Shown here piece by piece: positions 23,220 to 33,605 of a DNA stretch of 64,000 nt. The notes beneath the pieces are model-generated. The model saw only the letters and a program-made list of their open reading frames with translations. It did not search any database and was not told the origin of the DNA. Numbering within the stretch: the first letter of the stretch is position 1; each line of letters starts with the position of its first letter. Made by a program: the position numbers and the translations under genes. Location: assembly GCF_010183535.1 (NCBI RefSeq), contig NC_071333.1, positions 16,986,587-17,050,586 of the forward strand, read 5' to 3'. The DNA is from Caenorhabditis remanei (lineage: Eukaryota; Nematoda; Chromadorea; Rhabditida; Rhabditidae).

Positions 23220-24723
23220 GTACAACAGTTCACGGAAGTCCCGCATCAAAAAACGACCAACTACAAAACTAAAGTACAAGGATAGATCTGTTCATACACA
23301 AAGTTTCGAGACGTTCGCTCAATTTCTGACCCTGTACCATCACCCCAAACTCTCTTGTCACTCAGATACTTGTACGATTCAAAACATATATTTTTTATGA
23401 TTGAGAGACTAGTCAAATTTGTTTTTTAGTTTTCTTTTATAGTTTCGAATAAACTGTTCATACTTCTGTAAAATTATATATCAAAACTTTTCTCCAAGCG
23501 GATCAACGTAAAAATTGCATGTTTCCGTCTGAAAATTTGAGAAAATGTACGTGAAAAACTATTAAAATAGCCTTTCTTCTACAAATTCTCAATTTTTCTT
23601 GCCAAAAAGTTCTGAAACGCAGTGAAAACTGTCTCTTTTTCATTTAACTGTAGTTGCGGCAAGAGAGCAGACGAGAGAGGAAAAATAAACGCACGATTTC
23701 ACCGACTTTTTTCAATTGCAGGAAGCCGTGCCACGTATTTTTTCCGTTCAGACAATTTTTCCGTAATTTCAATAATTCGGATTTCTTCTTCTACGTCTTG
23801 CCAGCAGCTGAAATTGTGAATCTTCGGTGCAAATTCACCTTTTCAACGCTTCTTTAAATTTCAGTGTGAATTTTTAGTCATTTTTCAAATTTCGATTTGT
23901 TTTTCTACAATATAAGTGAAACTGTTGCAGTTCGAAAGTTTTTTGTCTGTTGTAAACGTCACCAGTTGTGAGTATTCTCATAGTTTTCCTTGTCTGAAAT
24001 CTTTTTAAAATTCTTTATTTTGGCGCGTTTTTCGGTTTCTGTACATTCAAAATTAACTGTTATAAAACAGGAAAAAGTAATTCTAGTTGATTTTGATTTT
24101 TTTCCCAAAAGAAACGCCTTTTATTATTTTTCAGTGCAGGAAAGACGCTTAGTCACCGCTCTCAGCGCCGTCCTTCGTGCCCATCGCCGTCCGCTGCGTC
24201 GCGACTTATACCGTTCGAGACGTCGCCCGTCTTGTTTCAACGGAGCGCGTTTTCACAAGGAGCCTCCCCATTACGCAGTCTTTTTGTAATGTTTGTCTTT
24301 TTTCTAATGTCGTAAATTATAGATCTATCACGATATAAATTTCGAAATGGATAATAGATCAAGGCTTGATTCTAGTGAGGGATACTAGCTAGCAATAACC
24401 TTGCGATAATTTTGAAATTGTATAATGATCAAGTGAGAGAGAAAGAGTCTGTGTATGAAACAATGAAAACATTTCCTTGATTTTCATACAAGCAAGCCAG
24501 AAGGGATAGTAGCTTTTGGAGGACACATACTCGTTTTTATTCAAACCGATTTCTTTTAACTTTAAACCAAACTGCTTTATGGCTTTGGGCCCGTTTTACT
24601 GAATATGAACTCGTTCTTCTTGTTTCTCTAAACTGAATAGGTTTGAGGTTTTTTACTGGAGATATGCTCTTATAAAATACCACCACTGAAATCACTCTGC
24701 AAAAATCACCCCATTCTTCCAAA

Positions 24724-24891
24724 AACAAGAGAGAAACGAGGAGACGATCAATATTATTGAAATACAATTTAAATGATCTTGTGATGACAAAAACTGAGAA
24801 AGAAAAAGAGTTGTCTGGGAGGTACGGTTGAGTAAACAGAGCGGCGGGCACCGTCACGTCACCTCTCGCCACTTTTTTTCGTTTCTTCCCT
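24724..24891 (+). repeat. Dispersed repeat, copy also at 42509-42671
   Basis: Shares with 42509-42671 the blocks ACAAAAACTGAGAAAGAAAA, GTACGGTTGAGTAAACAGAG and CACCGTCACGTCACCTCTC. Same orientation. No ORF. Confidence 0.75.
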
Positions 24892-25488
24892 CCATTTCAT
24901 CTACCAAAATGAGATATCACAAAAAAGAGGGAGACGACGAAACCAGGAGGTGATGAAAACCGCCATAAAACTGGGAGAACGGTGCTTTTATAAAAATTTG
25001 TCTACTTTGTTTCTCAAAATGTTTTTTTCTTTCCGGTATCGATTGAAATTCGAGGAATGCATATGTTGTTAAATATCATCATGCTATGTGGTATTTTCAA
25101 CCAGTCACTATTTATTTTTCGGAGATTGAGAACATGAATTAATTTCTATAAAAAAATTGAATACGTCCATAAAAAACAGTTTTTAAATAAAGAAAAAAAC
25201 TAGTCACTACGTCTAGTTTATTCCCATCTAAATTATTACATATGTTGCTTTGAAAAATCGTTTATTTCATGTCATTTTTATTTCCATTGTAACAAACTAC
25301 TTTATCATATTTCGTCTTGTTATGTTCCTGTTTTTTAACACGGAAACTTAAAAAGTTATTATTTCTAATTTTTTTCAATCTGAATAAGCTTGATTCCATT
25401 TTTCTATCGAGCAGATTTATACAAAATTGTTTTACAGAAACAATTACTTCAAAAACTCCAAAATTTTGTGGACATCGACCTAGACGGA

Positions 25489-27368
25489 ATGGAAAACTCT
25501 GTCCACGAGAGTAGCAGTGACGAATGTTTTAGGAAGAGAGATAGCGATGATTTCGAAACGGAATCTGACCTCGATGAGGAAGCAATGGCACAGAAAGCGG
25601 CTTGCAAAGCCAGATTTGCTGAATTTTACAAAGAATATAACGTGAGTTGAGTTTTTCGTATTATTCAGTGTTGATTATGATGAGGAATCAGAGATTTATT
25701 GACATTATTTAAGAAGCGACAACGACTACTTGATACTGATTCAGACGATGATGACAGTAGCAGCGACGAATGTTTTAGGAAGAGTGATGGCGATGATTTC
25801 GAAACGGAATCTGACCTCGATGAGGAAGCGATGGCACAAAAAGCTGCTTGCAAAGCTAGATTCAATAGAATGTACGCGGCATTTAGGGTGAGTTGCTTTT
25901 TTGCATTATTTAATGTCGAAACTGATGCAAAATTAGGGATTTATTGATATTATTTCAGAAGCATGTACGAGAAAACCAAAGTGATTCGGATGATGATAAC
26001 TCATCGACCAAAATTTCCAAGCAAAAAGAATCAGAGGAAAAGGAGAATAGAAATGGAAATCAAAACAAGACGATTGTTGGACAGAAAATCGGTGCTGAGA
26101 ATCAATTCGCTGTAGCTGACGATGTCGTTCCGGATGTTGACTCAGTTCATAACTCAACCGATACGGAGCAATCCAAGGTTTGTCCATACAACATCACTAA
26201 TATATTTTAGAACATTCATTATTTCAGAATCAAAACGTCAATATCACAATCAGTGATCGTGTCCAGTCATCAGCGAATGCGATCGCCAATGCAAGTGGAG
26301 AAGATCAAGCTGAGAATCCGCACAACATCGACGAGTCGGAATCAGATGAACACATGAATAACAACAATGGCTATCAAAATATGGGAATCGTGGACCATCA
26401 AATGGTTGCTGACCACAGACTAGTTGAAGCTGAAGAGGTCGATTTTGCAGAAGCAGATGTTTTACATGTTGATTCAGCCTCGAAGCCAATCGATAATAAA
26501 CAATCTGAGGTATGTCTATACGATTCACTAATACTTTCTGAAACATGTATGATTTCAGACTCAAAGCGTCAATATCAACAACAGGGATCGTGTCCAGTCA
26601 TCAGCGAATGCGATCGCCAATGCAAGTGGAGAAGGTCAAGCTGAGAATCCGCACAACATCGACGAATCGGAATCAGATGAACACGTGAATAACAACAATA
26701 GCTATCAAAATATGGGAATCGTGGACCATCAAATGGTTGCTGACCACAGACTAGTTGAAGCTGAAGAGGTCGATTTTGCTGAAGCAGCTGTTTTACATGT
26801 TGATTTAGTCCTCATGCCAATTGATATTGAGCAATTTGAGGTATGTCTATAAGATTCACTATTACCTTCCAAAACATGTAATGTTTTAGACTCGAAGCGT
26901 CAGTATCAACAACAGTGATCGTGTGCAGTTATCAGTGACAGATACTGCCAATGAAAGTAGAGAAGATCAATCTCAAAATCCACGAAACTTCATGAATTTA
27001 GATCAGGGATCTTCTGGGACTACCAACATCCTGAAGCACAACGACACTAAAAAAACTGATCCAATTCCAAAGAAAACTATTATCAAAAAGTAAGTTTCCC
27101 ACTCCTGGATTCAGACTCACTTCACATTAATGCTCCTCCTATTTTCAATTTCAGAAGAGTTTCGAAAAAGCCGTTCAAAGATGAGGATCACCCTTACCGG
27201 CCGCCTGGTGAAAAGATAGACGCTGTTCATCCAAAACTGAAATCCCCGAGACTAACTCGTTCTAGGGGAGACGCTGGCCTCTCCAAGGGATTGTCAAATG
27301 AGAAGAAACATAAAGTTTCAAATGCGGTCCAAGAGGCGATGAATCTGTTTTATAGACATCATACTTGA
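25489..27368 (+). CDS. Acidic repeat protein, paralogue 2, seven exons (about 507 aa)
   Basis: Exons 25489-25641, 25714-25887, 25959-26177, 26228-26509, 26559-26840, 26890-27089, 27155-27368, all phase-consistent. The frame is open upstream and encodes DLYKIVLQKQLLQKL like paralogue 1, but there is no ATG there. I chose ATG 25489, downstream of a good acceptor TTTTACAG; the paralogue's N-terminal head is absent. Exons 1 and 2 repeat SSSDECFRK.D.DDFETESD. Exons 4 and 5 are each 282 nt and nearly identical (VQSSANAIANASGE; YQNMGIVDHQMVADHRLVEA), an exon-plus-intron tandem duplication. The last exon is basic (YRPPGEKIDAVHPK; SPRLTRSRGD; LSKGLSNEKK) and matches the gene at 40.2-40.7 kb. The exon 2 acceptor is TTTAAG, which is unusual. 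Function unknown. Confidence 0.8.
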
Positions 27369-27431
27369 TGTCCTTCATAATAGAATTCAGGCTTCACCAG
27401 AATGATCGACACCATACAAGCTATAATTGAA

Positions 27432-29209
27432 CTTGATTTAAGAGGCGTTGTCTGAAAGAAGAGGATTCCTCTTGGCACAGTTGCAAAAAGTTGTTTCAAT
27501 TCGAACTCTTTTCACAGCATATGTACCCCTATGGTAGTAATTTACAAAAAAATATGTCACCAGTCCCCTATGACGTCATCATAGAAAAATATGCCCAATA
27601 ATAGACTTTTCAGCCAAAAATTCACAAAAATTTCAATTTTCTAGATAACATGGGGAAACTTTTGTAACATGTTAGGAGTGTTTTTGTCTACCTCTACACA
27701 AATTTCCAGCCCTCCAGACACTCCAGAAACCGTTCAATTAAATTTCATTTTCATGTTTTTTCAACTTTTCTCGAAAATTCCCTCTAGAAATCCTCAAATT
27801 TCTAATCGTATACGTATTCCCCGCAAAATGTTCTATTAGGTCCAATTAGAAACATTGAAAAGTAGGCGGACCATTTTGAGATATTTCGATTTTTTCAAAA
27901 ATCACATAAGGGTCCCCCCTTATGAAAATTTTAATTTTGACAAAAAATTCAAAAAATAAATTCCTCCAAAAATGATCAGAATATTGATAAAACACTTGGA
28001 ATAAGCCAATCCCAAAATATGAAATCTCAGAAATGTGTTTGAACGGATTCCGTTTTTTTTGTTCATCCAATTTTTTCCCATTTTTTGACGTTTTCATCAA
28101 TAATTTGTACAGAAGTCCTCAAATGTTAAGGGATATCCTAATTCTTTGCAAATCGTTCTATTAGGTCCGATTGAAAACATCAAAAAGTAGGCGGACCATT
28201 TTGAGATATTTCGATTTATTTCAAAAATTACATAAGGGTCCCCCCTTATGAAAGAAAATTTATTTTTAAATGAAAAAAAAATTCAAACTATGAAAAAATG
28301 TTTTTAATATTTTATCTGCCTTTCCAACGTTTTTTCATTTAAAAAAATGTTGAATTATTTTTTCGAAATAAATTTTCTTTCATAAGGGGGGACCCTTATG
28401 TAATTTTTGAAATAAATCGAAATATCTCAAAATGGTCCGCCTACTTTTTGATGTTTTCAATCGGACCTAATAGAACGATTTGCAAAGAATTAGGATATCC
28501 CTTAACATTTGAGGACTTCTGTACAAATTATTGATGAAAACGTCAAAAAATGGGAAAAAATTGGATGAACAAAAAAAACGGAATCCGTTCAAACACATTT
28601 CTGAGATTTCATATTTTGGGATTGGCTTATTCCAAGTGTTTTATCAATATTCTGATCATTTTTGGAGGAATTTATTTTTTGAATTTTTTGTCAAAATTAA
28701 AATTTTCATAAGGGGGGACCCTTATGTGATTTTTGAAAAAATCGAAATATCTCAAAATGGTCCGCCTACTTTTCAATGTTTCTAATTGGACCTAATAGAA
28801 CATTTTGCGGGGAATACGTATACGATTAGAAATTTGAGGATTTCTAGAGGGAATTTTCGAGAAAAGTTGAAAAAACATGAAAATGAAATTTAATTGAACG
28901 GTTTCTGGAGTGTCTGGAGGGCTGGAAATTTGTGTAGAGGTAGACAAAAACACTCCTAACATGTTACAAAAGTTTCCCGATGTTATCTAGAAAATTGAAA
29001 TCTTTGTGAATTTTTGGCTGAAAAGTCTATTATTGGGCATATTTTTCTATGATGACGTCATAGGGGACTGGTGACATATTTTTTGTAAACCACTACCATA
29101 GGGGTACATATGCTGTAAAAAGAGTTTATATTGAAACAACTTTTTGCAACTGTGCCAAGGCCCAACACAAACATTCTCACTCTTACAGATAGTGCCTCTT
29201 AATCAAACT
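27432..29209. mobile_element. Foldback element: 1.8-kb near-perfect palindrome
   Basis: Arms of about 790 bp (27472-28258 and 28373-29159) are reverse complements centred near 28315.5. Identity is so high that an 84-codon frame is identical on opposite strands (27846-28100 and 28531-28785). The outer 40 bp are also inverted but more diverged (GATTTAAGAGGC against GCCTCTTAATC). The central loop is about 110 bp of AT-rich DNA. The inner tip reads CTTGGCACAGTTGCAAAAAG. No transposase is present. The layout resembles Tc4-type foldback elements of nematodes, but the ends do not match what I know of Tc4, so the family is open. It lies just after the stop of the 25.5-kb gene. Confidence 0.85.
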
Positions 29210-29615
29210 ATTGAATTCCAAATATTCATTGATTGTTTTCAAGACATTCTTATCTCTGTTCACTTTATTACGCCACAATGAATTGTTTTAGAACTCAATT
29301 TCAGTTTTCCTCTTGAATCTGGATGTGATACCAATTACCGGAAATGCGCGTGACGCATATCAAAATGTCACGGAAGCTTAATCTTCATAGCGACCATTTT
29401 GCTTTATTACTGAGAAAATAAGCACGGAATTATAGTTTTGTACATGATTCATCAGACACTCATTTCCCGACTTGAATGTACAAAATGTTCTGCTATAAGT
29501 AAAGAAGGAAAAACTATCCACGTTTTTCAAATGAAGGGCCAGAGACAAGAATTGTTATCAGGGATTTGTTGACATTTGAGAACATTATCAGGGAACAGAA
29601 TCCAGACCAAGACAG
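29210..29615. repeat. Part of an inverted segmental duplication
   Basis: About 29320-29560 is the reverse complement of about 39890-40100. Shared blocks include GCACGGAATTATAGTTTTGT and ATATCAAAATGTCACG-like sequence. It flanks the decayed secreted-protein copy. No gene of its own. Confidence 0.6.
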
Positions 29616-29825
29616 TTAATTTCGATGTTTCTCGTGATATTCCTCGAGAAGACTGAGAAGGTAATTGGATTGCACCAGACACGGTGTTCTTCTTGGTACA
29701 TTGCACAAAGAGGCGGTACAGTAGCAATAGGTGGCGACTGTCAGTTTCTCGTACTGAAAAACGCTGCAGTTAATAACCAACCAATCTGAATGGAACCTAT
29801 ACACTCACGTTGATAAAAAAAATGA
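29616..29825 (-). pseudogene. 5'-truncated copy of the secreted Cys-rich gene at 39.4 kb
   Basis: Exon 2 is intact on the minus strand (29753-29616, 45 codons plus stop): YEKLTVATYCYCTASLCNVP, then LSLLEEYHEKHRN. It is preceded by a normal TTTTTCAG acceptor and an intron similar to that of the 39.4-kb gene. Exon 1 is missing beyond its last few codons (TTTTTTATCAACGTGAGT, about 29806-29825), so signal peptide and N-terminal Cys are gone. It lies in the inverted duplication of the 39-40 kb segment. Confidence 0.8.
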
Positions 29826-30543
29826 TCCGTCATAAGCTTTTCCGTACGGGCACTTCCTTGAGAGTAATAGTGATTTTAAGAGGACAATCGCACTATTTTG
29901 AACTGAAAGGGGTCGATTTGAAAGAGAAAATACTTTGTCGAAATGTAACTTGCTAGTGAGCGTCCGAACAAAAAAGTTGCTAACTACAAAAATGGAATTT
30001 TGTTTTTAGTCTGCTTGATTCCATGAAAAGTTATATTGTGGGACAGTTAGTTTTACCATGACGCACTCTCTAAGTTGGCCACTTTTTGTCGTACAAAAAA
30101 CTACAAACTACAAAAATAAAGTTATATTCTTGGTCTATTCGATCCCATGAAATGTTATTCCGTGGTACAGTTAGTGTTACCATGACACACTCTCAAAGTT
30201 GAGAATTTTCAACTGAGAAATGAAAAATATGGTATATTTTTTATAATGAAAATTTCCTAGCAAGTTAATAGGAAGTAAATGCAAATAGTATGGCGACGTA
30301 GTCTGCTCGTTGCTATTCCCGGAGGGCAGATGACGTTACGTGATCGTACCACCACGTAATCCTTTAATTATTGCAATAGAACCGGACCTCTTTGTTTCTG
30401 TGACATATGAAGTGCTGTAATAAAACTCGAACCATGACGTTAAGACCTAATGAATGTGAACTGTGGGAAAATATTGATTTGGCGGCGTTTATTCAAAATA
30501 CAGTACTGATTACTACAGACACATTACAAAATAACAGAGATCA
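29826..30543. repeat. Repeat-rich spacer
   Basis: About 29885-29970 matches a dispersed repeat (TCGCACTATTTTGAACTGAA ... GTAACTTGCTAG.GAGCGTCC) also found at about 41355, 42812 and, as a fragment, 43080. About 29975-30090 and 30105-30200 are a tandem pair sharing 'GATCCCATGAAA.GTTAT' and 'ACAGTTAGTGTTACCATGAC'-like sequence. From about 30265 the sequence is duplicated at 43294 onward. Confidence 0.6.
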
Positions 30544-30977
30544 TCACGTAGAAATTGATTTTTTATTCTGGGTAACTCGACGGAGGTGCTTCTCAGCTAC
30601 TTCCTTGACAGTCTCTCCACATAAAACCACTCGAATTACGATATCTTCCAGAATTGCTGTCTGCTTCATTCCCAAATCCACGATTTTACGGCATGCCTAA
30701 AATGATATATGAATATGTGATAATAAAAGGGAAGACCTACATCAGAATGCGGAACGTCGGCACAGAGAGTGAGGATGTGCATACTTTCGAGAAGTTGCAC
30801 AAGAGTTGGTTTCAGTTCCGCAAGCATCATTCTCTGAAAAATCATTATTTGAAAAGGAAACTGATGAAAGTCACTTACCGGATTCTTGAATAGCTTGTAG
30901 AGACATCTGGTCTTTCCTTTCAGATCCTCAATCTCTTGAACAGTTAGAACTCGTTCAACTTTTGATTCAGATGGCAT
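30544..30977 (-). CDS. 114-aa helical protein, duplicated gene copy 1
   Basis: Three exons, 30977-30879, 30833-30741, 30696-30544, all phase 0. It starts MPSESKVERVLTVQEIEDLK, then GKTRCLYKLFKNP, then a helical middle (RMMLAELKPTLVQLLESMHI) and C-terminal exon CRKIVDLGMKQTAILEDIVI. Predominantly alpha-helical and soluble, with no signal peptide. I do not recognise the family. A second copy with the same exon lengths is at 43616-44049. Both copies keep frame and all splice sites although the proteins differ at many residues, which supports selection on both. Confidence 0.82.
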
Positions 30978-31681
30978 CTTGTAATGCGCACACCACCGCT
31001 GCAGAGAATAAGGAATAATGAGAGGGAGAAAGACGAGTCACCTAGGCCATCCAATTGAGCAGTATTACCAACATGAGCTTTGGGAAAAATATGTAGTTTT
31101 GGGAAGGGACGGTTTATTTGTTTAAAGTAGTAATCCATAAGAATGAGATGTGTCTTCTTAACATCTTCTTATCAACACCTGCCCGTTCGGTTATTGAAGA
31201 AAATGGTATATGGGCAGATTACAAACAGTTTGTGTATTGAATTATTTTCAATTTTCCAAATTTGCCCTCATTTTTGCCACGATTCGTTATGATATGTTCA
31301 AAAACCCATGTCCTCTCTTCCACCTTACACTCTGAAATCTTTTCTTCTACATATGCTTGCTTAAAAATTTATGAAAATAAACCGAAGAACGCTGAGAACC
31401 GATTTTTATTGTTGAGAGCGAGGGGAAAAATAATAAAACGGCTAACTGTCATGAGAACCAAAATCGGGAACCGTGTAGGAAAAATATCGATCACATTTTA
31501 TCCGAAAATAAGATATGAGTCTTGGTGTAGTTCACCCGCTTCATGCATATTTCTCTAGGGTCATTCCTTTGTTAGTAATAAGAACTATGATATCTGATGC
31601 ATGTTTTAAGAATAACACATGAGGAATAAGAAAAGTAAGAAAGAATATTACCAAAAACCGTTAATTTTATCAAATTACTAA
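30978..31681. other. Spacer; first part duplicated at 44.05-44.22 kb
   Basis: About 30978-31150 matches 44050-44220 (CACACCACCGCTGCAGAGAA; ATCCAATTGAGCAGTATTAC), so it includes the promoter of the 114-aa gene. Further right no gene or repeat is seen. Confidence 0.55.
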
Positions 31682-32122
31682 TTATTCTTTTCTGATATTG
31701 TCCTGCTTCACACGAATCAGATTCCATCTTTGTTGGTTGATCGGCTCATCGACAATTGCTGAAACCGGCTTTCTGGCTACATGATTGTTTATTCGTGGGT
31801 GTTGTACCCTTTGGCGTTGTTGACCAACATTTTGGTAGTGGTTGGAGGCAGGATCAGCCAGTTTAGACTTTTTTGGAGGAGTACCATTGGAAATCTGAAT
31901 TATCGTTGATTGATGTCTAGTGAAATAAGAATACCTACAGGTTCTTCCGCTACACTGTATTCCGGGAAACGTTCTCCAGGTCGTGCCCAAGTCGCATGAT
32001 ATATAACAGTCTGGTTTTGTTGCTCTGATTCTACGAACGACTTGCTTTTCTTCTTTGTTGTCTGTTGGAGCTGTAGAGCCAAGCTTCGCTTTGGTGAAGC
32101 CAGCGAACGGAGAAGCACTCAT
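31682..32122 (-). CDS. Unrecognised protein with an apparent frameshift in exon 1
   Basis: Exon 1 is 32122-31939, exon 2 31894-31682. The acceptor ATTGCAG directly precedes ATG 32122 (MSASPFAGFTKAKLGSTAPT). Exon 2 is basic and polar (ISNGTPPKKSKLADPASNH; ending VKQDNIRKE). Exon 1 is 184 nt, one more than fits: the frame from the ATG does not join exon 2, whereas the alternative frame (QNQTVIYHATWARPGERFPE, YSVAEEP) joins it exactly at CCT|GTAGGT but has no ATG. Either a one-base insertion has broken the gene, or the sequence has an error, or there is an undetected exon. No known domain. Confidence 0.55.
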   Translation of the reverse strand: MSASPFAGFTKAKLGSTAPTDNKEEKQVVRRIRATKPDCYISCDLGTTWRTFPGIQCSGRTCRYSYFTRHQSTIIQISNGTPPKKSKLADPASNHYQNVGQQRQRVQHPRINNHVARKPVSAIVDEPINQQRWNLIRVKQDNIRKE

Positions 32123-32778
32123 CTGCAATCATTATTATGTGAGCTCTTATTGAGGACGAAAGCAAATTCATCAGAAAAGTATTCACAAAAAAAAGAAAAA
32201 AAAGATAGCTTCGCACAGAGAGGGAAAACAGTTGATAGCACAATCATAAAATTCTTGGAGTAACGACGTTGGTTAACTGCTGGCGGAGGTGGAAGAAGAA
32301 GAAATAGAGAATGAAAAACATAAAGTGTATGCAAATCTATGTTTATATAGTTTTATTCTATGAGAAAGCCGCAGTTTTTGTGATAGGGTGCAGCATTGTG
32401 CTGCGAATTCATTACTTTTTCTAATGATGATAGTAACATCCTATGAAAGAAAAAGTTGCGAAAGCTGACAAAATCCACAAATAACAAAACCTCGTTGAGG
32501 TGCACTCGTCCTAAAATAATTAAACGGCTATTCGAAGGAAACTCGAAGTACTCGAAAAATCGAATGCGTGCTAAAAATTTAACGAAAAACTATTAAATAT
32601 GGATAAAACGTGTCTTTATTATAAAACAAAACTGAAAAACGGGAAAATGTGTGCTATTATAGTGAAAATGAAAGACAAAAAGATCAGAGTGAAGAAATGG
32701 GGAGATCTTGAGGAAATGTATCCTTGAGTATATTTGACATAACGAGGTGATGAGCAGCCGGAACTACTTCAAGGCCTG
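32123..32778. other. Intergenic
   Basis: AT-rich spacer holding the promoter of the preceding minus-strand gene and the 3' flank of the next. No gene or clear repeat. Confidence 0.5.
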
Positions 32779-33219
32779 TTATTGGCTTGCCCGGGTTTGG
32801 GAGTTGTCGAGGTCTGAAGGCACAGAGTTCATTGGTTTAACGACATGATCGTCGACGACGTCGTTTAGTCTTCGCTTAGCAACCTTTTTGGCAGGTCGGT
32901 TGTCCACCTGCAAGAAATTGTTGGTATATATTGGTTTACAAGAGATAAAAAATGCGTCAGAGGAATCAAACACTGGAAACACATAACTGAGAAAATCACC
33001 GACCTCTTCCTTGTTAGACCGTTTGTTCCGACGGACCTCAGAAGATCTCGCTTGCTTCGACGCATGCAACGACTGGACCAGCGTTTTCAGAAAATTGCGA
33101 TGGAGCAAGTCCACGCGGAGATCCGTTGCCGGCTTCGACTCCTTTCCCTTCTTTACTGATATGGAGATCAGGCCACGAACTTCTTTGCTGGAGAAACCCA
33201 TGAGAATGTTGGTGTTCAT
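32779..33219 (-). CDS. Small basic protein, 114 aa, 'LRVxLL' family member 2
   Basis: Exons 33219-33004 and 32907-32779 (phase 0). Core: MGFSSKEVRGLISISVKKGK, ATDLRVDLLHRNFLKTLVQS, then ARSSEVRRNKRSNKEE and a basic C-terminus VDNRPAKKVAKRRLNDVVDD. It shares MG(F/L)S.K(E/D)(V/I) and TDLRV.LL..N with member 3 at 35.8 kb, and (T/S)TDLR..LL.RN with member 4. The basic clusters suggest nuclear localisation (inference). An upstream block at about 33402-33443 is shared with member 4. Confidence 0.8.
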   Translation of the reverse strand: MNTNILMGFSSKEVRGLISISVKKGKESKPATDLRVDLLHRNFLKTLVQSLHASKQARSSEVRRNKRSNKEEVGDFLSYVFPVFDSSDAFFISCKPIYTNNFLQVDNRPAKKVAKRRLNDVVDDHVVKPMNSVPSDLDNSQTRASQ

Positions 33220-33401
33220 CTGAAATTTTTTCTAGTTTTGCGATGATGTTCAGAATAATTGACAAAAATAAAGTCTCAATAAGGTTTTTCAATAAAACTC
33301 AACAAAAAAGTGATTGCAAAAAACAAAAGCACAAGAAGAAAACGAGTGACAAAGATGCAAGAAAAAAATGGCAAATGAAGACAAAAAATAATCGATCTCT
33401 C

Positions 33402-33443
33402 TATTTGGCGGCCTAGGAGAAAGAGAACGGTAGGTCAAATTGA
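33402..33443 (-). promoter_or_regulatory. Upstream block shared with the 37.7-kb paralogue
   Basis: TATTTGGCGGCC followed by ACGGTAGGTCAAATTG (33427-33442). The same order, with the 16-mer identical, occurs at 37799-37837. Both lie 120-220 nt upstream of the start codons of 'LRVxLL' family genes. It may be a retained promoter element or duplicated leader sequence. Confidence 0.5.
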
Positions 33444-33605
33444 GACCCGGTAAAGGTCACGGTGTAGCATAGGGGGAAGAGAGTCCACACCACACACAAT
33501 GTATTGAACAGTGTTTTTTTATCGCGGACCACTTGTCGCATATTCTGCCGCTTTGAAAATATTTATTCTTTTTATTTTTAAATCATAAAATTCTTTTTTT
33601 CAGGT

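Larger units (their letters stand above)
21196..25488. other. Gene-poor spacer with a decayed mariner and a dispersed repeat
   Basis: No gene supported. It holds a mariner-like element (21947-23219). A GC-richer stretch at about 24137-24290 is open on the plus strand (ERRLVTALSAVLRAHRRPLR) but has no start or partner exon. A repeat at 24724-24891 matches 42509-42671. Confidence 0.5.

Noticed and set aside
23990..24289. 99-aa plus-strand ORF with an Arg-rich end
   Set aside because: GC-richer than its surroundings but lacks start, splice partners and recognisable domain; left as unexplained sequence.
27846..28785. Two identical 84-aa ORFs on opposite strands
   Set aside because: They are the same sequence read in the two arms of the palindrome; low-complexity, Phe/Lys-rich, and without a start context. 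Artefact of the inverted repeat.
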